Of a DNA stretch of 64,000 bases, positions 42,437-54,011 are shown one piece after another. The stretch's first letter is position 1, and each line of letters opens with the position of its first letter. Source of the DNA: Ricordea florida (lineage: Eukaryota; Cnidaria; Anthozoa; Corallimorpharia; Ricordeidae); NCBI GenBank assembly GCA_949710005.1, contig OX453276.1, forward strand, positions 26,433,346-26,497,345, given 5' to 3'. The translations under genes and the position numbers were made by a program. The notes under the pieces were generated by a model that did no database searches, was not told the origin of the DNA, and saw nothing but the letters and a program-made list of their open reading frames with translations.

Positions 42437-42549
42437 CAGAATACCCGTCCACTTCATTTACATGTGTCGGGGGCTTTTGAAGAACGAGGTATATCACAAT
42501 GGACTCTTTTGTTATTCATCACTATGTAAATAAGTGGACGGGTATTCTG
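42437..42549. repeat. Short hairpin with 26-27 bp arms
   Basis: CAGAATACCCGTCCACTT begins the left arm (42437-42463) and AAGTGGACGGGTATTCTG ends the right arm (42524-42549). The arms differ by a one-base gap. The loop is 60 bp. It may be a tiny fold-back element or a hairpin RNA locus. No duplication is seen at its flanks. Confidence 0.8.
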
Positions 42550-44450
42550 AGCCTTACAACATCTTGGTCTAGCAGAAAAATATATCAACGTGATGATAAC
42601 AAGATATGATGACAAAAGAAAGAAGCCTATTCTGGAAGTAATCGACAAAATAAAAAAAAAGAATGGTTTTAGAGTCCTCTAACTTCACCTTGGATTTTTA
42701 ACAAAATGATTGGGATATCAGGATAGATAGTTTATTTGAACTAAATCGCAGCCATAAGGCTGAATTAAATAGTTAAAATTACGTACGATAAATATATATG
42801 TAATAATAATTAGAACCTAATATAATTATAATTAAAAAATGATATAAAATATACTACGAGGCCAATCTTCTTATCTTAAAATACAAGAACTTGCAATAAA
42901 ACACATATGATATAGTATAAAAATTATAAACACTAGTCGCACATGGCATATATAAAAGATTTACGGGTCCGATTTGTGTGACAACGCGGGTATCGCAAGT
43001 CTAATATGAACCTTTTCTTACCAATTGCCTATATTGGAAACTGGAAGGGGTTTAGCCACAGTAGGGGTACACCAGAACTGGACCACTGAACCTGAGGTCA
43101 GTGAGAGGTTCTGAAATACCTTGTGCCACAAAGTCTCTATGCTTGATGGCAGATGGATTCTTGCCAAACTTCGCTGGAAGTGGGGTGTAACTGATGAAGG
43201 AGATTCTATACCCATCTACAATAGTATTACGAACGAGGTGAGAAGCACCTATATGTTGCCAAAAAGGTACATCACCTTAAAGCGTACCTTTGACCTTAAC
43301 AATTGGCATTCTTCCTGTTATTATATGGCTATAAATATTATATATTTAATAAATACTAAATAAATGTTTTTAAATATTTAATATTTTTTAGCATAGACAA
43401 AAGTTGTTTCATTTACAAATACATCTAGGTCTCGGTCCAACATTGCCCTGTTATGACCTCACTCTTGGTAAATAAGCTATATAAATATATCTAGGACTTA
43501 TTACATTTATAAACAATTCAGTTGCATCAGTTGGCTCAAAGTCATTTGAGAGCGTAACTAAATTAGCTAAATTATACTCAACTGGTCCCAATCTTTGTAA
43601 TGTAGCTTATGTAATTGTCGTCAGTTTGTGGGTTTGCTGTTGGAGGGTGGTGCAATGGTTTCTCTGAGGCGGTTGGGGCAGGAAGATGAATTTACCCAAA
43701 TACGTCTCTGACCGACCGCATATGAAGCAATTAGGGACGGTCAGGGGAAGAAATCATGGGTACTGTGGCTGGCATCCTGTGCATCACTCGATTACACACG
43801 GAAAGAGTTGCAATTATCCAAACGTTGGTATTCGCAAGAACAACTGCTGGACGACTTGTCTCTCCGCTTGGTTTATTGATCTTGAGATAACAATCTGTAG
43901 GGGCGCGTACACAAAATGTGACTAAGAGTAAAATAGGCCAGAAAATATCGATGAAAATGACACACTAGGGGTTCACTGAAAATTTCTTACCGTTTAGGCC
44001 TTAAAACTTCAGTCCGGAAAATACGACGAGCATCGATTACTTAGATACTTTCCAAAAAACGTCCTGACATGAAACGAACTGTAACTGGTTTAAAATTGCT
44101 GAGGAAGTATGTATTTTTGCTGATTGTTCGATCATGGATATCTATGGTACAATCCAACCTGACTTGCACGTGATTCGGAGTTACAGCCAATAAAATTCAC
44201 ACAATTTTTTTCGGGACGGGCTCGGAATACGGGAAAGTTAAAAAGCAAGGCAATTTTTTACTCCCAAGACGACGAAAGGAATGCGCTCCGAATTTTAAAC
44301 GCTAGCTGACTACGTCATCCCGCGTAAAAAGCAAACAGGAAATCTGGCGCGGCTGCTTAATGCGGTATCTACCACTGACCAAAACTTGCTGCATAAAGCT
44401 GCAGTAACAGGTACAATAAGGGAAGTGGCGAAAGTTACCAGACAGATGAG
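42550..44450. other. AT-rich sequence, nothing recognised
   Basis: 1.9 kb with very AT-rich stretches (42770-42960, 43320-43400). A plus-strand frame at 43121-43240 ends at a plausible GTGAGA donor and reads MLDGRWILAKLRWKW, but I cannot tie it to a family. No RNA gene or repeat was found. Confidence 0.35.
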
Positions 44451-44529
44451 TCTTTAGAATACTCAAAGAATGCAGGGACTAGTCCCCTTGTGTGTACCGA
44501 CATTCATTTTCAAGGCCGGCAAAAAGCCA

Positions 44530-45240
44530 AAAGGTAATTTAATTAATTCTGGACATCTGACAACAAGATGGTACTTAATACCTCTAAAGCAAAAAGTCTT
44601 CTCGTAACTGGCAAACGACTGCAGAAGAAATCTCCAGTTACTGACCTTAAATTATCATGCAACGGTAGCGCGAGATTGAGCAAATAACTTCACAGAAACT
44701 ACTTAAAGTAAAACTAGAAAATCACTTGACTTTAACTGGGCACATAGGCAACATATAATAAAAGGTGTCACAACGTATTGCGGTGCTATAGAAGATCAAA
44801 CGTAACCTACCTCTTGTAGAGTGTAAGCTTTTTATCATTTCAACGCCTTGATCAAGCGGATAATGCTGTCTGGCTCATGTGTATGGTGCACTGCGAGGGA
44901 AGAGAGCGTCAACCGCGTATCTAAGTTACAAAAGCGAGCAGCTCGAGTTATCTTGGATACGGATATCGGTGAAAGAAGGGAGTTGCTTTTTAGACGACTT
45001 GATTAGCTGCCGTTTAAGGCAGAATTAAATCTAAAAGGGACTAGTTTAATATTTAGGCGCATCAAAGATGAAAATAATTGTCCGAGTTATATAACGGAAC
45101 TGCTAACGAGAAAAGAGTAGCGGAAGGGGGGCGAACTCTCCAAGCCAATGCAGCAAGACTGTGAAACAGCATCCCTTTATACATTCGCAAGAAAGACTCC
45201 ATTGCCCCGTTTAAATTCCCTGTTAAAAATATTTTTAGCC
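44530..45240 (+). pseudogene. Highly decayed non-LTR RT C-terminal remnant
   Basis: Plus-strand frames with several stops and shifts still show the conserved tail of CR1/L2/Jockey-type ORF2: RVSKLQKRAARVILD, then RRELLFRRLD, LPFKAELN, FRRIKDENNCPSYITELL. The catalytic RT core is lost. It is the oldest-looking retroelement in the window. Confidence 0.65.
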
Positions 45241-45433
45241 AAGAGGTCTTAGCTTTGTTTTAAGTTGTGCATACCAAGATTTTAGATTTTTTTAAAAAAA
45301 ATATAATATTCATTAATTTTTGCCATATTCCTTTTCTAATGTTTTTATTATCTCACTTGTGTAATTTAATAATTTAACTTTTATCGAAGAATAAAGGGCC
45401 ACTGACTTCATTATGTTCACAAAACAATCGCTT

Positions 45434-45554
45434 CCTATGAATTCCATACCACGAGGAAAACACCGGTGCTCCGCCGACCACGGACGTTAAGTCCTGTCTC
45501 AGGCGGGATTAGTACTTGTGTGAGTGACCGCATATTACCCTGTGTTGTAGTCTT
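45434..45554 (+). pseudogene. 5S rRNA pseudogene or 5S-derived repeat
   Basis: About 121 bp aligning along its whole length to a generic animal 5S rRNA. CCATACCACGAGGAAAACACCGG matches the 5' stem and loop A region, ACGTTAAGTCCTGTC the loop B/C region, GGGATTAGTACTTGTG the internal promoter box and TGTGTTGTAGTCTT the 3' stem. Mismatches are frequent and there is no T-run terminator after the end, so it is probably not expressed. It could be the head of a 5S-derived SINE. Confidence 0.75.
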
Positions 45555-45559
45555 AACAT

Positions 45560-46690
45560 ATATATACTAAGGATTGCAAAGGACAGAAAAATCGACCTAA
45601 CGCTTTCCTAGCAAAAGCCTTTACAGAAACAAAGAACACATATGCTATTAAGGGTATGAAACTTTCTATCGTATGACCTGTCCGACCCCTTTCGCGCAAT
45701 CCCATAGAAAACTATAGCAAGACCTGACGTGTGCAGAGCTGGACGTGTTGACCTGTGCCAGTCCAGAAAAAGCCATTCAGCCCTGGTGCGCTTGTTCGAC
45801 TTTGTTTCGGAGTAAATAACAAAGCACTGAACAAAAGAAATAAGAAAATAAGCCAAGTTTCTCGATAAATTGCGATATTCTTGTTCCATCTCAAAAAATA
45901 AAAGAAAGCTTTTATCGTAGAATCTATTTTGGTGATTTTTCCAGCGTGCACCGAGCTATCGCTTCCAATTAAGAATAGAAACAAATTTTCACAATTTTTA
46001 AAACTTAGTCAGGGATCAAATAGTCAATTAGGTCGGCCCGCGACGAAGCTTGTATGTAACCACGATAAACGAAATGGCGGACGAACCCCGTTTACTTATC
46101 TTACAACCGATGTGATCTGGGTATCAATAAAGGAACGTTATTGAATAACCTTACCAAACATGAAGGGTTGGTATATAGTAGGAAACTGCATTTCTTTCAA
46201 TGCCGTGGGGAGAAGCAAATTTCGGTTATGTTTATGACTGGCTCGTTATAGTGATTTATCGCCGCCAATTTCCCATACAATTGCTACGAAAATTATCGAT
46301 GATGAAACATTCTTTAGATGTATCTGCTCGTCCCGATGGCCACTGTAAAAAAGAGCTAGATCACTTGACTTTGGAGCACAAGCGCTGAATGCGGAGGCGA
46401 TGAGCGGGATTGCAAATGCTACAAGCTCCAATGTCAACGACGTCATGCGAAAGAAACTCTTGCAGAAGAAAACCTTGAGTTCCGCCAAGCCACGGTCTTC
46501 TGCCAAAGAGGATCAGTGGACAAGAGAGGCTTGAAGTGTGGCAGAGGGACCTGAAACGGTAGTTTGCCGGTTTAGGTTGTGAGTTAACGTCTCTCAGCAC
46601 AAGCATACGAGCACTTCTGCCAAAACGACTCACCAATCCAAACAAAATTCTTGAGGGAAATGTTCTGTCTCATAATTCAACAGAATTCAT
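45560..46690. other. Sequence without recognised features
   Basis: 1.1 kb. Open frames on both strands (45608-45889, 46246-46506, 46361-46645) overlap one another and resemble no known family. No repeats or RNA genes seen. Confidence 0.35.
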
Positions 46691-46699
46691 TCCAGTCCT

Positions 46700-47360
46700 G
46701 TTGAAAAAATTATTTACAAATCCATGGCACAGTAATGGGTACTAAGATGACCAAAATAGAGAAGGGGATCCTTACGACAGAGCCCAACGAAACCGGTTGT
46801 ATTCTCCTTGTGGAATACAACTAGAGACAACTAACTCTAGAGACAAAGGCAAATAACTCTCACAGCAAGACCAATTTACGGCTGAAATACATTATTGGAC
46901 ACAAAAGTGTACAAAGACAACAGATTTCACAAGGAATCTATCCTTGACGTGCCAACACACTCACACTGCACACTACAAAGAGACAAAGGATTCATACTGA
47001 AGGAGAAGCACTACGACTTCTGCGAGCGAATTCTTCTCACATCACTTTTGATGAAAATATTAAAGACCTCAAACTACCCTGTCTTAAGAACAGAGGCTAT
47101 CCTGAGAACACGCTGGAAAGACAACTGTCAGATGTGAATTTCACCAAGCGAGTAAGGTCATTAAAAAACGAAAACAAAGAAACACGTGGTACTCTCTTTT
47201 GTCACACAATACCACCCATCACTTTTAAGTCTGAAGAATGTGCTTACGGGGAAAGGGCATTTAATTCAAAACCAACCATAACTTTGAGAAATATTAAAGG
47301 AGCCTAACCTATTATCATATCGCAAAGGAAAATCCCTAAAAGATATCCTACCCAGAGCTT
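46700..47360 (+). pseudogene. Decayed Penelope-like element RT, plus strand
   Basis: Frames are shredded, but the order of conserved blocks fits a Penelope-like RT: HGTVMGTKMT (motif B, about 46722), then FLDTKVYK and HKESILDV equivalents near 46900, NRGYPENTLERQL near 47090 and VRSLKNENKETRG near 47160. The same blocks occur in the minus-strand copy at 48900-50790. Many stops. Confidence 0.65.
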
Positions 47361-48427
47361 AACTCTGAAGACACACATCATTGACGAGCAGCGGGTTCGC
47401 GATGGCTCGTTTCCTTTACAAATTTTGTCCTTTTACCACTGTCGGAAGACGTTATTTGGAGGGCAACATTCTCTGCTTCAAATTCTCTATTATAAGATAT
47501 GCTGTATTAGCTCGACGAGACATCGACCGTATCAGAACTCTCGCCCGAGATATCATGTAAGCGTTCTTCCCTCTCCGCCATTTCGAATAAAATGTTCACT
47601 GCTTTAGGTAATCGATACATCTGTCAACTGAAGCTCTCTTCTGATTGGGTCTTTTCCTCTGAGATCCGTTCTAAAAATGAATCCACTCGGGAAAGGGTTG
47701 ACTCAAAGCCGATTAGTATGGGAGATAGAGGTTCCCCTTGATGGGCTCCTGCGGATCATTAATCCACATTCGGATCATACCAAATGAACGCACTCCTACT
47801 GTACTTTAATAACTACCCTGGTCTTGCATTTACATAAATAAAGTCCGTTTGAAGCCGAATTTAACTACTGCCCTTGAAATCGAAAAAAAATCACAACACG
47901 AAACGGCTTTTCGCTGATTTCAAGGCCTCCATGTTCTCATTTTGGTGGTAGGTTATTCCATTGGGAACTTAAAAAAAAGATGTATTTCCTTTGCATTGTA
48001 AGAGATAAAAACCGTACCATGAAAATTGCGGACCGAGTTCCATGGAGAAGATTGAAAAGGATCCTTTTTCCTACCTCCTCAAGCTCCTTAAACAAGCTCG
48101 AGTTTTAATTCTTCGCGTCGAGTCTGAACTCTGTAAGAAAAGACCGGCTTGTAAACTATTTTCAGAAACACTCGAAATAGGTCTTTAATTCTGAGATCGC
48201 ACACGTCTCAATCCATCCTACACTGAAAAACTTGACACTTTTACAGACATAACCAAAGTTAGTTAAATTTATTTGTAAGATCGAACAGATATAACGCAAC
48301 TCTGACTGGTTAACACGAGTGCATTATAACACCATAAAGCACGCGGCCTAAATCACGTGCGTACATTATAGTGCAAAATATGCACTCGTGCTATGTCACA
48401 CACAAATCTTCTTGTGCAAGCTCGATA
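47361..48427. other. Sequence without recognised features
   Basis: About 1.1 kb. No coding family, RNA gene or tandem repeat supported. A small imperfect inverted repeat around 48310-48400 contains ACGAGTGCATTATA and its near complement. Confidence 0.35.
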
Positions 48428-48756
48428 GTAATAGAGGGTCTGAATGGGGTTTAGCGTTAAGTGTTATTTGCCCATATTTCTTAGTGTTTACTGTTAAATT
48501 AACCATTTTTTTAATGTTTACTGTTCTTTAAAAAAATAGTGTTTAGTGTTTGAAAGGAGATCCCAAAGTTCGTTTAGCATTTTCAAATTTTATCTGCTCT
48601 TTTGAATTCTGCAAGAAAATCAAGAAAATCACTCCCGAACAGTGAGCCAAAGCTGAAATGCTCTTGTCTTCATTCTGGGGAGTACTGGGACGAATCAATA
48701 ATCAAGCGCTCGCGATCCAATTGGTCAGTGTTAAGGGCGAAAGGTGAGAAGCATCA

Positions 48757-48873
48757 TGGCGGCGCCGTCCTCCGGTGTTGTCAAAGCTTTCGTCAGCCTT
48801 TATAGAATCGGAGAAGATTCTGCCTTTGAAAGACATCGAAGCAGGGTTACGTTTGCTGAAAACAAAAGATAAT
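48757..48873 (+). other. Possible short coding start inside the TIR element
   Basis: ATGGCGGCGCCG in a good start context (AGCATCATGG) opens 38 codons, including VVKAFVSLYRIGED, before TAA. It sits in a relatively GC-rich patch near the left terminus and could be a first exon or a fragment of the element's own gene. No family recognised. Confidence 0.25.
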
Positions 48874-48904
48874 GACCGTCCTACGCAGACTACCCTCGTG
48901 AGTT

Positions 48905-50790
48905 GTGGTGGCGATGCATTTTAGCCTTCAGTCAAATTTTTGCTCTAACGAGCGTATCTTCAAGAGATTTGCCTCTCTTGCATGATGTAATCGGAGGCTT
49001 TGTATAGATGCTTTTCAGCAACGCCTGGTTTTGTATTACAACCCAGTTATCCATTAAAATTTTCTTTAGGCCACGCACTGCTGGGTGATATGTCGTGACA
49101 AATGGCAAAACTCTCGTTTGAGTCTTTTTTCTTTGTTGAAGAGCCAACCTTCTGTCTTCGAAGCAGACTCCTGTTAGGGACCTCTTAATAATGAAGTTAT
49201 TAGGGCATCCTCGCGTTTTGAGGCGTATTTTGAAGTTTGAGAGGCACTCTTCAAATGCAGTCTGTGATGAGTTTGTTCTAAGGAGTCTTGTTGCTTCGGT
49301 AAAATGCGTGTATTGGAAGGTTTCTGTCGGCTTTTAGTGGGTCCTAATGTCCAGGATAGACTCAGTTTGAAATCTATCCCCTTTGGATACTATTGTGTGT
49401 CGAGGAAAGTGATTTCCCTCTTTGAAATCTTGGCTGTGAATTTGATGGTAGGGTAGAACTGGTTAGCTTGTTCAATGAATAAATTAATCAGGGTCATCCA
49501 ACGTCAATTTTATCTGTTCGGAAGACGATTGAGATCTAGAATTTTCGGAACATTTGTTAAAAAAAATTGTTGCTTGTTTGCCTCTCCTAGGATTTTCAAA
49601 CATCTACAAAATGGTATTATTGCCCATTTTTAACGGATTTTTAACGTAAAAAGGTCACCTAGAATTTTTGGTAAGTTTTGATCGCTATAATTTTCGGATC
49701 ACAAGACTTTCAGCTAGGAAATCCGAACAGATTAAAAACTTTTAGGGGGTAAAAATATGCATATAGCTACCTTTTAAATACTAAAACACTTTAACAATGC
49801 TGTGTTTAAGTGGTTTTGAACTATATTCTCGTTGGGTGCCCCTGATTAATGCCTTGCTTGTTTTGGTTGCACAGGGAGAAAACGTCATCGATGTAACGTT
49901 TCCATTCTATTGGCTTGCTTTTGCTCTGGCGAATGAGTTCTGTTTGAATTTCTGCCATGAAGATGTTTGCCAATTCAACTGCCATCTTAGCACCCATGGC
50001 AGTACCATGGGTTTGCAGATAGTTTTCTCCATTGAATTGGAATGAGTTTTCCTTTAATATTAAAACAAGCATTTCCCTAAGATAGTTGGTCGGTATTGGA
50101 GGGTTGTTATTGTGAAATATGTCGTATGCCCGGCATACTGTTCTTATTCCCTCCTCCTGTGGTATATTTGTATACATGTTTGTGACATCCGTAGACACTA
50201 GGATAGTGTCTTGATGTATTTTAATTCTTTCCACAAAGTTAATAAAGTATGTAGTATTCTTGATGTAGGATTTTTGCCTTCAGTGAGCAATTGGCTGGAG
50301 CAGCCAATCCACAAATGATGATATTCTCTCCCGGAACTGATCGGTCTCCCGGTTTAGGCTTATGGATTTTTGTTAGGGTATAGAAGATAGGTATTCTAGG
50401 CGGACTGGGAGTTTGTGAAAGCCATCTAGCCATCATGTCATGATCATCTATGTGGTTACCTTGGTGAAGCTGAGTGATAATTTGATATGCGTGTCTTTCA
50501 CCAAAGGTTGTCTTAAAGGCTTATAGTGCTCTCTGTTGTCGAGTAGCACTTGGGCCTCCTTTATTTTGTCTGTTTTATTCATGATGACTGATGTTGTGCC
50601 TTTATCTGCCATTTTTAGGTTCAATGCAGAGTTTTGTTTCAGTTCTGCAATAGCTATAAATTCATTTTGTGATAGATTGTTCTCTGGCTTTCTTGTTTTA
50701 ATTTCGGCTAGTTGTACTTTGACATTTTCCAAGTAGCTTTCAAGGGAAATGGATGGTTGAACCTGTGGCATCCAGTTTGACTGATTTAAC
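48905..50790 (-). pseudogene. Penelope-like element RT, minus strand, broken
   Basis: Reading from the 5' side (right to left): 50780-50448 has the N-terminal block ADKGTTSVIMNKTDK; 50436-50239 has RIPIFYTLTKIHKP; 50234-49821 has motif A STDVTNMYTNIP, motif B HGTAMGAKMA and motif C YIDDVF; 49470-49330 has the TFLDTQ region; 49147-48932 has FVTTYHPAVRGLKKIL and GKSLEDTLVRAK. Frame changes separate the blocks and an insertion lies at about 49495-49800. No GIY-YIG endonuclease was seen downstream. The (CATA)n microsatellite abuts the 5' side. Confidence 0.85.
49495..49800. mobile_element. Possible small insertion in the Penelope-like element
   Basis: AT-rich block with no RT coding, lying between two RT segments. 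It contains an 11 bp inverted pair, ATCTGTTCGGA at 49512-49522 and TCCGAACAGAT at 49722-49732, and shared ATAATTTTCGGA-like internal motifs. It may be a MITE. The flanking duplication is not clear. Confidence 0.4.
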
Positions 50791-50845
50791 ATACATACAT
50801 ACATACATACATACATACATACATACATACATACATACATACATA
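50788..50845. repeat. (CATA)n microsatellite
   Basis: About 14 uninterrupted copies of CATA between the Penelope-like element and the non-LTR element. In the minus-strand translation it yields an artefactual repeated MYVC stretch. Confidence 0.95.
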
Positions 50846-50934
50846 AAAGACCAAATATATACAGTATGAGAGTAATAAAAATGAAAGTAAAAATTAGTGG
50901 TTTCAATAATAGTAAAAGTGATCTAATTTATTTG

Positions 50935-53230
50935 TAATCACAGAACTCTCCTTTTCAAAAGTGAAATTGTTAATAAATTTGGAGGATTATTTTAAGTTAT
51001 TTTTAAACGAAGTGACATTATCATAGTCTTTAACGCTGCTGGGAATTGAGTACCAGATCATAGCTCCTCTGTGGCGGATAGAAAGTCTGCCTATTTCCAT
51101 TTTGGGTCTGTCCAGTACTAGTTGTTTTGATAGTCGAGAGTTATACGTTTCTGCTTTCACAGAAAACAGTTCGGTTATTTGTGCTAGCTGGTATAGCTCT
51201 TTTGTACATGTAAGATAATGGGAGCCATTTGACTTTTTGTAAGATGTTTGTGTTATCTCGGTCTCGCGGTAAATAAATAAATAAATAAGCCTAGCTGCTT
51301 TTGTGTGGATCTCCTCTAATTTATTTAATAGCGGTGCGATGCATCCACCCCATACAGGAATACAATAGGTGACTCCCGGTACAACTGTTTTGAAGTAGAT
51401 TTCCTCGAGTACTTTGGGGGGAAGGCGTGGCATTCTTCTCAGAACTCCAAGCTTTTTCTTGGTGACCAGGACAATTTATTGTCTATTTCCACGCCTAGGC
51501 AGCAGGTGGAGTTTACAAAATAAATTCTGTTGTCTTCGTATCGGAGTTCTTGAAGAGGGCCGATTAGAGGTTTTGTACACAGGAGCATAGCTTCACTTTT
51601 GCCATTATGGATCGAGAGTCTGTTTCTTTTTGACCACCTGTGAATTTGTTTAAAAATTAAGTTTAGACGCTGGGTGACAGTGTCAAAATTGTCGCCGATG
51701 CAGTAAGCGGTGGTATCGTCTGCATACATCTCGACCTCACCTTCAGTAACAGCGTCAGGCAAGTCATTAACGTAAATTGAGTACAGCGTTGGTCCCAGTA
51801 AGGAACTTTGTGGAACTCCATAATTTATAGGTTTAGTTGAAGAGGATGAACCATTTATTATGGTGAACTGAGATCTGTCTTTTAGATAGTCCAGAATCCA
51901 ATTGTAAGAGTCGCCCATAATGCCAACTGCTTGGAGTTTGAGGGGAAGTAGCTCATGCGAGATGGTGTCAAAGGCCTTCCTAAAATCAATAAATATCGCT
52001 CCGACAATTTTGTTGTCATCTAGCGCTGCTCTCCATCTTTCGGTCATTGAGATTAGCAAGGTTTCAGTTGATCTGCCTTTCCGAAATCCCCACTGGTTGT
52101 TGCTGTAGAGGTTGTGTGTCTGAAGGTGCTCGTCTAGCACGCGGCAAAACTGGTTTTCCAGCAGTTTTCCGGGCAGGCTGAGCATAGAGAGCGGTCTGTA
52201 GTTTGCTGGATCGAGTTGGTTGCCTTTCTTAAAGATAGCAGCGACGTGAGCCAGTTTCCATTTTGATGGAAATCTGGAGGATTTTAGGCTTTTACAGAAA
52301 ATTGTATTGAGGCCGTCGATTGCGGAATTTCCAGCTATGAGGAGGTCTTTGGCTTGGATCTCGTCGGGTCCAGCAGCTTTTCTTGGTTTAAGTTTGTTCA
52401 GATCATAAGCAAGCCTGAGTTTACAAGATGAGAGATCACTGATTGTAGGCGTCACTCTGTTGTAGAGGTCGCTCAGATCCGTGGCTTGATCTTCATGCTC
52501 ATGGGGATCGAATTTGTCAGCTAAGTTTTTGCCAATGTTCAGAATTAGTCATTAATAAGCTCGGCCTTTTCTGTATTGCTGGTGATAAGTTCAGATGATG
52601 ACTGCTGAAACGGGCCGGTTTGTTTATTTTTTTTGGTGATGTAAGTTCATTACCTCAGTAACTGTGTTCCAGAAGTCTTTGGCGTTTTTGGCTTTCTTAA
52701 ACTGGTTCAACCAAAATGTGGATTCCGCTTCGCGTAACATCCTAGTCACTGTGTTTCTTGTTCTTTTGCACTCTTCCCAGATGGCAGATGTGTTGCTCGT
52801 ACCGTCGCATTTTCTTAATAACTTATATCGTTCATTGAACGGATGCGGTTCTTTGGTTTGACCGTGAAAAACGTATTGAAGGTGCATTCGTCTTGCAAAT
52901 TGTTTAAAATCTTGCAAGAGTTGCTGCCTGATTTTCGTTTCGTGTGTCACGGTTGTTGAGATAAATTTGAGGCCCTTTAATATCACGCTGACAGTTGGGT
53001 ATCAGCTAGTTAGTCTCCCTTTCAGTGGTTGAACGCCAGTATGTGGCGCTTTTTTGGCGTGTTCTACGCCCTTGGTTTTTGGGTAGACTGCTCTTAAAAT
53101 GGTTAATGATGGTTGCTGATGGTTCAGAGAACACAATGTTGTAACTTTCAACACGTTTATTTGTGTTGTTTACATGTGTTGACACAATATTCGTGAGTTC
53201 CAGGAGCCCTTTCTCCAATTCGGCTAGATT
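50935..53230 (-). pseudogene. Non-LTR retrotransposon, minus strand, 5'-truncated
   Basis: From 5' to 3': 53218-53006 and 52986-52624 are upstream linker pieces (SAIWEECKRTRNTV, FWLNQFKKAKNAKDFW); 52455-51439 is the RT core with KLKPRKAAGPDEI, FRKAFDTISHELL (motif A), NYGVPQSSLLGPTLYSIYVNDL (motif B region) and MYADDTTAYCIG (motif C); 51433-50987 is the C-terminal region with VPGVTYCIPVWG and a RHRGAMIWYSIP end. Frames change between pieces. The endonuclease is absent. The family differs from the CR1 and L2-like copies elsewhere in the window. Confidence 0.85.
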
Positions 53231-53684
53231 ACATTGTCGTTGTTTACAATGTTTGAGGCCGATTGCGACTCAAAACGACTCTGCCTATTTACATCAGTAC
53301 GTCTTCTAGACAAAGGTGTAGGCTTAGTCTTTAATTTGTTTCTATCTAAGGCTTTCAAGCCTTCGTTTGTGGAAACGCGTGCGCGCGTTAACAAGTGCCG
53401 GTTCGGCAGTTTGCCTAATGTCTTTGATTTCCTTCTGGAAAGTAGTATCAGGCGCCATGTTTACTGTTTACTTCGATGTTGGCTGTTTGATTTGAATATC
53501 GTAATCTGACTTGTTACTGATATATTCACTGTAGGTGGTGACGGTTAGTCTATCCTCGCTGTAAAAACGCTATAAGAATGGAACTGTTATGGGTTATACA
53601 AGCCAAATCTCCGATAGTTTTCAAATATCGTCGGTCATAAGTCTGTGGACATCTTTGGAAGTCTCAGTGGAGACTTCGACGGTC
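53231..53684. other. Sequence between non-LTR element and minisatellite
   Basis: Contains a minus-strand ATGGCGCCTGATACTACT at about 53458 that opens 38 codons, then a shifted frame of similar length (RRRTDVNRQSRFESQS). This could be a decayed ORF1 of the adjoining non-LTR element. Not recognised further. Confidence 0.3.
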
Positions 53685-53764
53685 TTTGGACATCTTCGGC
53701 AGTGTTCGGACATCTTCGGCAGCCTTCGGATATCTTTGGCAACTTTCGGATATCTTTCTCACTC
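53685..53764 (+). repeat. 20 bp minisatellite, four copies
   Basis: Units TTTGGACATCTTCGGCAGTG, TTCGGACATCTTCGGCAGCC, TTCGGATATCTTTGGCAACT and TTCGGATATCTTTCTCACTC follow head to tail. More diverged copies appear just upstream (53640-53684). It lies 240 bp inside the right terminus of the 48434-54005 element. Confidence 0.9.
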
Positions 53765-54011
53765 TTCGGAACTCTTAAAATAATCTCGAATGTTTGGAAA
53801 TTGGCCAAAAAAACCTCTGATACAATAAACATAGGCCCAACATAGATCTTTCCCCTTTTAGGGCGTAGTTTGTTTATGGGCAAAAAAAATATTACAGTGA
53901 ATTTTTTAATGTTAATGTTACAATGGCTAAAATTTAACTGTTTAATGTCATGTAGCCGAAGAAATAAGTGTTAAGTGTTATCGAAGTACCCCCATTCAGA
54001 CCCTCGTAATA

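Larger units (their letters stand above)
48434..54005. mobile_element. Terminal-inverted-repeat element of unassigned class, 5.57 kb, filled with retroelements
   Basis: Perfect 16 bp inverted termini: GAGGGTCTGAATGGGG at 48434-48449 and its complement at 53990-54005. Perfect 6 bp duplication: GTAATA at 48428-48433 and 54006-54011. Both subterminal regions are rich in GTTAAGTGTTA-type sequence. No transposase was recognised; the interior holds a minus-strand Penelope-like element, a minus-strand non-LTR element and a 20 bp minisatellite near the right end. The ends could belong to a non-autonomous or gutted element. The 6 bp duplication is compatible with Polinton-type or Dada-type elements, but the termini do not settle the class. 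Confidence 0.8.

Noticed and set aside
43121-43240. Possible exon MLDGRWILAKLRWKW with GTGAGA donor
   Set aside because: No recognised family and no matching neighbouring exon; kept only as a note.
43686-43925. 79-residue frame with several Cys and His
   Set aside because: Looked finger-like at first, but the spacing fits no zinc-binding pattern and there is no supporting context.
46361-46645. Overlapping frames on both strands
   Set aside because: No conserved motifs; overlapping frames in moderately GC-rich sequence are expected by chance.
50448-50906. MYVCMYVCMYVC repeat at the start of a minus-strand frame
   Set aside because: Translation of the (CATA)n microsatellite; the Penelope-like coding begins after it.
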